Below are positions 8,481 through 14,087 of a stretch of DNA of 14,087 bases, piece after piece (the first letter of the stretch is position 1; each line of letters begins with the position of its first letter). Location: NCBI GenBank assembly GCA_018663485.1, contig JABJQI010000163.1, positions 1 through 14,087 on the forward strand. The letters run 5' to 3'. This DNA comes from Opitutia bacterium (lineage in GTDB: Bacteria > Verrucomicrobiota > Verrucomicrobiia > Opitutales > Coraliomargaritaceae). The notes beneath the pieces are model-generated. The model was not told the DNA's origin. It saw only the letters and a list, made by a program, of their open reading frames with translations, and did no database searches. Both the position numbers and the translations under genes were made by a program.

Positions 8481-9440
8481 TTAAGTAGGGAGTTCGATGG
8501 GCTGATTTTTATAGGCACAACGACAGAGGTGCAGGATGGCCATGCGCACGACGATACCGTTAGTGACCTGTTGCAGAATTACGGACTGCTCGGAGTCGGC
8601 AACTTCTGAGTCGATCTCCACGCCGCGATTAATCGGTCCAGGGTGCATGATGATCGCATCAGGCTTGAGCCATTTAACGCGCTCTTTGTTGAGCCCAAAC
8701 ATGCTGGTGTATTCTCCGAGCGAAGGGAAGTGCGTTGAACTTTGGCGTTCGTGCTGAATACGTAGCAGCATCACTGCATCTGCATCCTCCAAGGCTTCGC
8801 GTAAATCATGGCAAACCTTCACACCCATGGCTTCGAAGGCTTTTGGCACCAAGGTGCTGGGGCCTGCAATGGTGACTTGTGCGCCGAGCTTTTGCAGGCA
8901 AATGATATTCGACCGAGCTACGCGGCTAAACAGAATGTCACCTAGGATGGTGATTTTTTTGCCATCTAGGCTGCCGAACTTTTCGAGTAGGGTGAAGGAG
9001 TCTAACAGGGCTTGCGTGGGGTGAGAGTGGGAGCCGTCGCCTGCGTTGATCACTGGGATGTCGACTACTTTACTCAAATAGTTGGGCGCGCCAGAAGCTG
9101 AGTGACGCATGATGATCATGTCCGCCCTGAGCGCCGCGATGTTTTGCGCGGTGTCACGCAGTGTCTCACCCTTGGTCAAGCTACTTGCATTACCAGTCAT
9201 GGTGATGATATCAGCGCCGAGTCGGCTTGCGGCCACTTCGAAGGCCAAGCGCGTACGTGTACTAGGCTCGAGGAACAGATTCACGATCGTGCAGCCATCG
9301 AGATAGGGCTGCTTTTTATCATCGGCTTCCATTGCACGTTTAAACGCGGTGGCTGCAGTGAAGATCGTTTCAACTTCCTCCCGTGAGAGAGGTTCGATGC
9401 CGATCAGGTCTTTTCGGTTCCAGGTAAGGCTAGTGCTCAT
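8481..9440 (-). CDS. pyrB: Aspartate carbamoyltransferase catalytic subunit
   Basis: This 319-residue enzyme condenses carbamoyl phosphate with aspartate in the second step of UMP synthesis. The carbamoyl-phosphate loop is FLEPSTRTR (Ser60-Thr61-Arg62-Thr63). SSLTKGET (Ser87, Lys90), MRHSASGA (His113), GSHSHPTQALLD (Gln143), LLRIQHERQ (Arg227, Gln229) and MHPGPINRG (265-273) are family-typical. The frame is open up to ATG at 9518, but the conserved N-terminus and length fit ATG at 9438-9440; ATG at 9458 is another option. None has a Shine-Dalgarno. No regulatory chain (pyrI) is present, and direct linkage to pyrC is a common bacterial arrangement. The leader shows no recognisable attenuator. 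Confidence 0.97.
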   Translation of the reverse strand: MSTSLTWNRKDLIGIEPLSREEVETIFTAATAFKRAMEADDKKQPYLDGCTIVNLFLEPSTRTRLAFEVAASRLGADIITMTGNASSLTKGETLRDTAQNIAALRADMIIMRHSASGAPNYLSKVVDIPVINAGDGSHSHPTQALLDSFTLLEKFGSLDGKKITILGDILFSRVARSNIICLQKLGAQVTIAGPSTLVPKAFEAMGVKVCHDLREALEDADAVMLLRIQHERQSSTHFPSLGEYTSMFGLNKERVKWLKPDAIIMHPGPINRGVEIDSEVADSEQSVILQQVTNGIVVRMAILHLCRCAYKNQPIELPT

Positions 9441-9656
9441 GTGTAATCTGGCTGGCATTCTTATATGAGGTGCTTCGCTCCGAAAACGGAAATTTGAACG
9501 GCAAATTAGAAAGGGCAACGAGAAATATAAAAAAACTGCACCCTAGTTATTCCCAAGGTTGGGCGTTGTTAAGGGCTAGTTTGTTAGGCTGAGTATGTGA
9601 GCCTTGGCGTGGCTGTTCACCCAGCTCGGTTTTTAGAGAAAAAACGAATTGTTTTA

Positions 9657-9686
9657 AAGGCGACTTGACATTGATCGAGTCGCCTT
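9657..9686. repeat. Inverted repeat with GGCGACT core upstream of tRNA-Val
   Basis: The arms AAGGCGACT (9657-9665) and AGTCGCCTT (9678-9686) are perfect complements. Counting one G-T pair they extend to 12 pairs around a 6-base loop. No T-run follows on either strand, so this is not a typical terminator. The core is shared with the inverted repeat at 9859-9914. The rest of the 271-base gap between pyrB and the tRNA shows no gene. Confidence 0.6.
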
Positions 9687-9692
9687 ACTTAT
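9665..9692 (+). promoter_or_regulatory. Candidate tRNA-Val promoter
   Basis: A perfect -35 hexamer TTGACA (9665-9670) is followed 16 bases later by ACTTAT (9687-9692), a poor -10 matching TATAAT at three positions. The predicted start would fall shortly before the mature tRNA at 9712. The -35 lies within the inverted repeat at 9657-9686, so the hairpin and promoter share bases. Confidence 0.4.
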
Positions 9693-9711
9693 TCGCCATC
9701 TTCTCAGGTAT

Positions 9712-9788
9712 GGGCGCGTAACTCAGTTGGTTAGAGTGCCACCATGACATGGTGGAAGTCGTGGGTTCGAGTCCCTCCGCGCCTACCA
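9712..9788 (+). tRNA. tRNA-Val (anticodon GAC)
   Basis: A full cloverleaf is visible in 77 bases including encoded CCA. The acceptor stem is GGGCGCG/CGCGCCT (first pair G-T). The D stem is ACTC/GAGT with an AGTTGGTTA loop. The anticodon stem is CCACC/GGTGG with loop ATGACAT, which places GAC at positions 34-36. The T arm is GTGGG-TTCGAGT-CCCTC with one T-T mismatch. The anticodon arm closely resembles the E. coli GAC valine tRNAs, known to read GUC and GUU codons. It stands alone and is followed by its own terminator. Confidence 0.97.
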
Positions 9789-9802
9789 TGAGATGCAAAA
9801 AT

Positions 9803-9840
9803 GCCCTTCTCCTTTATTGGAGTTGGGCTTTTTGTTTTTT
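9803..9840 (+). terminator. Rho-independent terminator of tRNA-Val
   Basis: The arms GCCC-TT-CTCC and GGAG-TT-GGGC (9803-9828) form a two-part stem around a 6-base loop. They are followed directly by a T-rich tail (9829-9840, eleven of twelve bases T). It lies 15 bases after the tRNA. Confidence 0.8.
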
Positions 9841-9858
9841 ACACGATTGATAGTGATT

Positions 9859-9914
9859 GGAGCGTGGGCGACTCGCCCCAGTTAATGTAAATGATGGCGA
9901 GTCGCCCTCACTCC
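9859..9914. repeat. Long inverted repeat (REP/MITE-like) upstream of the FAH-family gene
   Basis: Two 19-base arms (9859-9877 and 9896-9914) match at 17 of 19 positions as reverse complements. The innermost 12 (GGGCGACTCGCC / GGCGAGTCGCCC) are perfect, around an 18-base spacer. The core GGCGACT/AGTCGCC recurs at 9657-9686 on the other side of the tRNA. No T-tail is present. It lies 59 bases before the likely start of the downstream gene, and it may be a dispersed intergenic repeat. Confidence 0.7.
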
Positions 9915-9973
9915 TTAGGACTTCGCTGACGAATAAATTTGAAGATAATGTGATTTTCCTAACAGTGCGGTTT

Positions 9974-10774
9974 ATGGAGATTGTTCGAGTCGAAACTGTG
10001 GATGGTGAAATTTGCTATGGCTGTGAGGTTGGCAATCAAGTGTTGCGCTTGGAAGGTGACTTATATGGTACATTTAGCCAGTCGGATGTGTTACTGCATC
10101 CAGTGCGTCGTTTAGCCCCGGTGGAGCCGACTGCCATCTATGGCATCGGTTTAAATTACCGCGAACATGCCGCTGAGGTGGGAGTCAAATTACCCGATCA
10201 TCCTGTGGTCTTCATGAAGAGCCCGACTTCAGTGCAGCACCCAAACTGCCCGATCATACTACCGCGTCACTTGCACAGCGACCAAGTGGACTATGAATGT
10301 GAGCTCGCGGTGGTGATCGGCCGTGATTGTAAAAACGTATCTGTCGCAGATGCGCTGGACTACGTGCTCGGTTATACCTGTGGCAACGATGTTAGCGCGC
10401 GCGATTGGCAAAAGTTTCATGGCGGCGGGCAATGGGTGAAAGGCAAGAGCTTTGATAGCTTTTGTCCGCTCGGACCGATCTTGGTGACCGCGGATCGTAT
10501 TCCGAATCCACAAATCTTGCCGATTCGGACGATTCTAAATGGGCAAATACGTCAAGAATCCTATACAGGGGATATGATATTCAGCGTTGCCGAAATTATT
10601 GCGTTCTTAAGTGGTAGCACAACCTTACAAGCAGGGACGGTTATTTTAACAGGTACGCCGTCTGGCGTTGGAATGGCAAGTGAACCGCCACGCTTCCTAA
10701 ATCCCGGCGACGAGGTGGTGGTGGAAATTACTGGTATCGGCAGTTTGAAAAATCCAGTGCAAGCGGAGGTTTGA
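9974..10774 (+). CDS. Fumarylacetoacetate hydrolase (FAH) family protein
   Basis: This 266-residue protein has the FAH fold used by acylpyruvases, 2-hydroxyhepta-2,4-diene-1,7-dioate isomerases and oxaloacetate tautomerases. Visible motifs are YGIGLNYREHA (His65), PVVFMKSPTSV, the metal ligands Glu108 and Glu110 in DYECELAVVIG with Asp139 in GNDVSARD, the substrate-loop lysines in WVKGKSFD, and the C-terminal TGTPSGVGM. The frame is open up to ATG at 9857, but that part would be encoded by the inverted repeat, so ATG at 9974 (MEIVRVETVDGE) is the better start. The substrate cannot be told from sequence. The neighbours (ndk, ispF) do not suggest a catabolic pathway, so a housekeeping role such as oxaloacetate or acylpyruvate cleanup is an inference. 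Confidence 0.92.
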   Translation: MEIVRVETVDGEICYGCEVGNQVLRLEGDLYGTFSQSDVLLHPVRRLAPVEPTAIYGIGLNYREHAAEVGVKLPDHPVVFMKSPTSVQHPNCPIILPRHLHSDQVDYECELAVVIGRDCKNVSVADALDYVLGYTCGNDVSARDWQKFHGGGQWVKGKSFDSFCPLGPILVTADRIPNPQILPIRTILNGQIRQESYTGDMIFSVAEIIAFLSGSTTLQAGTVILTGTPSGVGMASEPPRFLNPGDEVVVEITGIGSLKNPVQAEV

Positions 10775-10797
10775 TCGATGACGCGATACAGGAATAT

Positions 10798-10827
10798 CTG
10801 CCTGTGGTTCAGTTAAAGAGCAGGCAG
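10798..10827 (+). repeat. Perfect inverted repeat after the FAH-family gene
   Basis: The arms CTGCCTG (10798-10804) and CAGGCAG (10821-10827) are exact complements around a 16-base loop, starting 24 bases after the stop codon. No T-run follows, so any terminator role is uncertain. The rest of the 131-base gap before ndk holds a TATACT (10849-10854) without a matching -35, and no gene. Confidence 0.4.
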
Positions 10828-10903
10828 GAATAACTGGGTCAGGCCCTTTATACTTGTCATCGATGATGTGCTGCGGCATTGCATGACTTTTTTAGCATTA
10901 GAC

Positions 10904-11310
<407 letters not shown>

Positions 11311-11313
11311 GCT

Positions 11314-11793
11314 GTGAAGGTAAAAACTGGACTTGGCCTGGATAGTCATCGCTTTATTGAAGGCGATTCGCCCAAGCCGTTGATACTCGGGGGCGTCATC
11401 TTTAATGATGCACCCGCCTTGTCTGGTAACAGCGATGCGGATGTCATTCTGCATGCTGTGACCGACGCCATCAGTGGCGTCACAGGTGTGACCGTCATCG
11501 GTGCCGTGGCAGACAAGCTATGCCGCGATGGCATCACAGATAGTCGAGCATACTTGGCAGTCGCACTCGAAAGTCTTGGCGATTGGCGACTCACACATGT
11601 ATCGATTGTGTTGGAGTGCCTGCGCCCGAAAATTGACCCGAAGGTGCCGGTGCTGCGTGCGTCCGTGGCAGGCCTATTGGGACTCGAAATCGCCGATGTA
11701 TGCATCACTGCAACAACTGGTGAGCAACTCAACGATGTGGGTCGTGGGCTAGGCATTCATGCCAGTGTGATCGTGACGGCGATTGTGGATTGA
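11314..11793 (+). CDS. ispF: Divergent 2-C-methyl-D-erythritol 2,4-cyclodiphosphate synthase
   Basis: This 159-residue protein belongs to the IspF family, which cyclises CDP-ME2P in the MEP isoprenoid pathway. Conserved parts are GLGLDSHRF (zinc ligands Asp10 and His12), LSGNSDADVILHAVTDAI (Ser40, Asp41, zinc ligand His47), the ATTGEQL stretch with Glu137, and GRGLGIHA. The normal central motif GDIG-hydrophobic-FPDTD is absent: residues 58-70 read GVTVIGAVADKLC, so substrate-contact residues equivalent to E. coli Asp56, Asp63 and Asp65 are not recognisable. The start is GTG at 11314, three bases after the ndk stop, indicating coupling. It could be a working divergent synthase or an altered paralogue; a second ispF elsewhere would favour the latter. 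Confidence 0.88.
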   Translation: MKVKTGLGLDSHRFIEGDSPKPLILGGVIFNDAPALSGNSDADVILHAVTDAISGVTGVTVIGAVADKLCRDGITDSRAYLAVALESLGDWRLTHVSIVLECLRPKIDPKVPVLRASVAGLLGLEIADVCITATTGEQLNDVGRGLGIHASVIVTAIVD

Positions 11794-11928
11794 GCACTTT
11801 TTAGTGAGTGCGTAAGCACGGCAATGGTGTCCGAGCATACTAGGGCCCAGGTAGTGACAGCGGCAACTCATTAATTTGGATCATTGGTCTGATATTCGAC
11901 TGGCCTACGCAAGCTCAGGCATCGCATC

Positions 11929-11970
11929 CAACTGCAACTTTCAAAACTCAACCCTCAGGTTTCAACTCTC
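11929..11970. repeat. Degenerate 7-base tandem repeat
   Basis: Six consecutive heptamers read CAACTGC, AACTTTC, AAAACTC, AACCCTC, AGGTTTC and AACTCTC, with a rough consensus AACtyTC. They lie in the 187-base gap between ispF and the GspC/PilP-like gene, ending 10 bases from the stop of the latter. The rest of the gap contains a small GTGC-GTAA-GCAC hairpin (11808-11819) but no gene and no clear terminator for either converging unit. Confidence 0.55.
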
Positions 11971-11980
11971 TTCTACAAAC

Positions 11981-12535
11981 CTACTGCTTCTTGGGTAGAA
12001 TCACACGCCTTCGAGGTATTACGCGGCTGGCGGATGGTTTCTTAGTCGTGCTTGGAGTCAGTCCTGGGATGTTTGGCAGCCCTGGCTGTTGCGGTGGCTT
12101 TGTGGGCATTGAGATAGCAACAGGCAATGGACTGTCGGTCGCAGCCATTAAAGTGAGTTGCTCAGTGCGACCATTCATTGTCACTGCGATGCGCATCGCA
12201 TCGAGGTCGAAGTTGCGCACGCTGATACCACTTTCAGCGCCGTTTTCTGCAATCCAATAGCCGCGATTGAGCTTTTTGTTAAATAGGCTGAACTGGTAGA
12301 TGCCATTCATCTGCACGATGCCGCGAAATTCAAGTTCGCGTGAGAGCGGGCCATTGACCACCGGAGGCGTCGGCGGCGCAACCTTCATGGTATTATGGCC
12401 GGCAGGTAAGAACGGGCTGTTGGACTCGAGCTTGGAGCTGGCGGCCGCGAATGATATATCCAACGTTAAGCATACCAGTACGATCAGTGAAACCTTGCTG
12501 GCTGCTGCGGCGTGCATCTGAAGTAAGTGGCCCAT
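11981..12535 (-). CDS. Small secreted or membrane-anchored GspC/PilP-like protein
   Basis: This 184-residue protein begins with a hydrophobic signal sequence or anchor (about residues 13-32: KVSLIVLVCLTLDISFAAA). A proline-containing stretch is followed by a compact domain (about 64-132) starting RELEFRGIVQMNGIYQFSLF and including NRGYWI and GISVRNFD. This resembles the homology region of GspC or PilP (an LxFxG-V start, then a strand describing an object such as a pilus or secretin contact). The C-terminal 50 residues are rich in Pro, Lys and Arg and end in VILPKKQ. It starts 39 bases after the secretin stop on the same strand, so it is probably its periplasmic partner. ATG at 12517 is an alternative start that keeps the signal sequence. 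The assignment to GspC/PilP is by resemblance only. Confidence 0.7.
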   Translation of the reverse strand: MGHLLQMHAAAASKVSLIVLVCLTLDISFAAASSKLESNSPFLPAGHNTMKVAPPTPPVVNGPLSRELEFRGIVQMNGIYQFSLFNKKLNRGYWIAENGAESGISVRNFDLDAMRIAVTMNGRTEQLTLMAATDSPLPVAISMPTKPPQQPGLPNIPGLTPSTTKKPSASRVIPRRRVILPKKQ

Positions 12536-12574
12536 TTGTGAGAAATACTGAGGTTTAAGACGGATGGTTTGCGA

Positions 12575-14087
12575 TCACCAAAACCAGGGGAAGGAACGTT
12601 TCTTGGGTTCACGTTCTTCGATTGGAAGCTTTGCCTGTTCGGTCTCAAATTCGATCGCTTCACGATTTTCAATCGCAGCCGGGATAGCGCTTTCTTCGAC
12701 GTAGATCGATCCCATGTCAGATGTCTCTAAATACTTACGCACGGCATATGTTTCCATGGCAGCATTAATTTGTTCCGTCGTGTCCTGAGCGGCATCTGAG
12801 GGATTTGTTAAAATAGTCGGTTGGATGAAGATGATTAGTTCGGTTCGCGTATATTCACGGCGTTTGCTGCTGAATAATCCTCCTATTAATGGCAGATCGC
12901 CCAGCCCTTCCAAGCTGCCATTGCCAGCTTTTTGACGATTTTCTTGGAGTCCGCCGAGGACGATTACATCACGGTCGCGAACACTTAGATAAGAGGTGGC
13001 TTCACGCTTACCGATAATCGGCTGTTCATTGCCATCAATTTCTACTTCGCCTAAGACATCTTCGATCAACTGCTCGACTTCCATTTGTACCGTGCCGTCA
13101 GAGCCAATCAAGGGCTTCACTGTCAGTTGAATGCCGATATCGCGATATTCAACACTACTGCGGGTATTGTTGCTGGCATTATTAAGCGAACTGGTCGAGG
13201 AAGTGACAATAGGGCGGGACTGGCTGACGTTAATGGTCGCTTCCTGGTTATGACTGACGACGATAATGGGAGTCGACAGCACGCGAACATTCGACTGGCT
13301 TTCAGCAGTTTTAAGGACTAGGTCCAGACTGAAGTTTTTGAGGGACATAGCGGCACTGGAACCCGCCTCCGTGCTTCCGCTGACATTGACTTCGTTAGCG
13401 CCGATGCTACTGGTTTCGACCTTATCCTTTGTGCTTTTAATCAAATTATAATCCAAATTAAAGCTATCGATGCCGCGTGATTCGTTATCTTCAAGTTGAA
13501 CCTGTGTGATGATTGCTTCGATACGCACTTGAGGTAGTGGACGATCGATGAGATTAATCAATTCTCCGAGTGTTTTTAGGTCACTGTGGGTACCGTATGC
13601 AACAATGGCATTGGTGCGTTCATCGGCAGACAGGCCAACGAAATTCGAAAATTGCAGTGAACTGTTACTGGCATTGGCAGGGGTCGTTTTGGCAGTCGCT
13701 GCAGCTTTAAGTTTGGCGTTTGGCAAGTTTGGCGTGTCAGCTTTCTTGTCCGCTGCCTTATTGTCTTTCGCGACTTTGGCATCCTCTTCACGACCTTCTT
13801 TCTGACCAGAGATGATTTCATCAATAATCGAGACGACATCGACAGCTTGCGCCTGACGCAGAGGGAACACTTCGCTGCTAGTCAGCGGTGCGGCATCGAC
13901 ATCGACGCTTTCAATCACATTCATGATGACCTCCAAGTTGCCCGGGTGGGTGATCAAAATCAGTTGATTGGTGCGCTCGTCGGCAGTCACACTGGTAGTG
14001 CCTTCCAGGTAATTTTTCAGTGGGCCTGAAATTAAGTTTTCGATGCGTTGCTGCATCTCTGTGGCTTGAATGTAGTTCAGCTTGATG
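12575..14087 (-). CDS. gspD: Secretin, type II secretion GspD-like (5' end off window)
   Basis: About 503 codons are visible from the right edge to TAA, and the frame is open at the edge (IKLNYIQATE precedes the first visible Met). Secretins form the outer-membrane channel of type II secretion or type IV pili. The visible order is as follows. Two N-domain repeats each contain SADERTN- or TADERTN-type motifs, and between them lies a Lys/Ala-rich linker of about 50 residues. The beta-barrel domain follows, starting VRIEAIITQVQLED. It includes SQSNVRVLSTPIIVVSHNQEA and the secretin signature VIVLGGLQENR...LGDLPLIGGLFSSKRREYTRTELIIFIQP. After the barrel an acidic tail of about 80 residues ends in KKRSFPWFW, possibly a pilotin-binding S-region. 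The GspD rather than PilQ label is tentative. Confidence 0.92.
   Translation of the reverse strand, partial: IKLNYIQATEMQQRIENLISGPLKNYLEGTTSVTADERTNQLILITHPGNLEVIMNVIESVDVDAAPLTSSEVFPLRQAQAVDVVSIIDEIISGQKEGREEDAKVAKDNKAADKKADTPNLPNAKLKAAATAKTTPANASNSSLQFSNFVGLSADERTNAIVAYGTHSDLKTLGELINLIDRPLPQVRIEAIITQVQLEDNESRGIDSFNLDYNLIKSTKDKVETSSIGANEVNVSGSTEAGSSAAMSLKNFSLDLVLKTAESQSNVRVLSTPIIVVSHNQEATINVSQSRPIVTSSTSSLNNASNNTRSSVEYRDIGIQLTVKPLIGSDGTVQMEVEQLIEDVLGEVEIDGNEQPIIGKREATSYLSVRDRDVIVLGGLQENRQKAGNGSLEGLGDLPLIGGLFSSKRREYTRTELIIFIQPTILTNPSDAAQDTTEQINAAMETYAVRKYLETSDMGSIYVEESAIPAAIENREAIEFETEQAKLPIEEREPKKRSFPWFW

Noticed and set aside
9441..9537. pyrB leader attenuator or PyrR-type site
   Set aside because: A TATAAG near the start and an A/T run are present, but no convincing hairpin-terminator pair or -35/-10 combination could be assembled.
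9712..9788. tRNA-Val as an integration site for a genomic island
   Set aside because: There is no integrase, no repeated tRNA 3' end in the window, and the downstream genes are housekeeping.
9857..9973. N-terminal extension of the FAH-family protein starting at ATG 9857
   Set aside because: These codons are made by the 9859-9914 inverted repeat and have no family resemblance; the conserved N-terminus begins at 9974.

Overview
The window looks like ordinary chromosome from a Gram-negative, peptidoglycan-making bacterium. I infer a Verrucomicrobiota member (Opitutae / Puniceicoccales-like). The reasons are moderate GC, an almost complete lack of Shine-Dalgarno sequences, a type II secretion secretin paired with a small GspC/PilP-like protein, a multi-PAS hybrid kinase, and short degenerate repeats between genes. 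The phylum assignment is an inference from overall resemblance, not from a marker gene.

Layout: positions 1-9440 are read on the minus strand. In transcription order (right to left) they hold pyrB, pyrC, a CPBP-family membrane protease, a 490-base stretch with no intact gene, tsaB, alr, a 867-residue PAS/hybrid histidine kinase, and the 5' part of an oxaloacetate decarboxylase alpha / pyruvate carboxylase B type carboxyltransferase that runs off the left edge. Positions 9712-11793 are read on the plus strand: tRNA-Val(GAC) with its own terminator, a fumarylacetoacetate hydrolase (FAH) family enzyme, ndk and a divergent ispF. Positions 11981-14087 are again minus: a secretin whose 5' end lies beyond the right edge, followed by a small secreted GspC/PilP-like protein.

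Functional themes: pyrB and pyrC catalyse consecutive steps of UMP synthesis, and the CPBP gene starts one base after the pyrC stop. tsaB (tRNA t6A modification) overlaps alr (D-alanine for the cell wall) by 62 bases. ndk and ispF are three bases apart. The secretin and GspC/PilP-like pair form part of an outer-membrane secretion or pilus machine.

The parts not explained by standard genes are mostly intergenic. (1) Positions 5802-6111 look like the remains of a small secreted-protein gene: signal peptide, protein-like fragments in shifting frames, and a good terminator. The same bases also form nested hairpins. (2) Two inverted repeats sharing a GGCGACT/AGTCGCC core flank the tRNA, and the upstream one contains a consensus TTGACA. 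(3) A degenerate 7-base tandem repeat lies between ispF and the GspC/PilP-like gene. (4) A perfect hairpin sits one base before the kinase start codon. I see no CRISPR array, IS element, prophage, defence system or biosynthetic cluster, and nothing that is clearly an undescribed multi-gene system.
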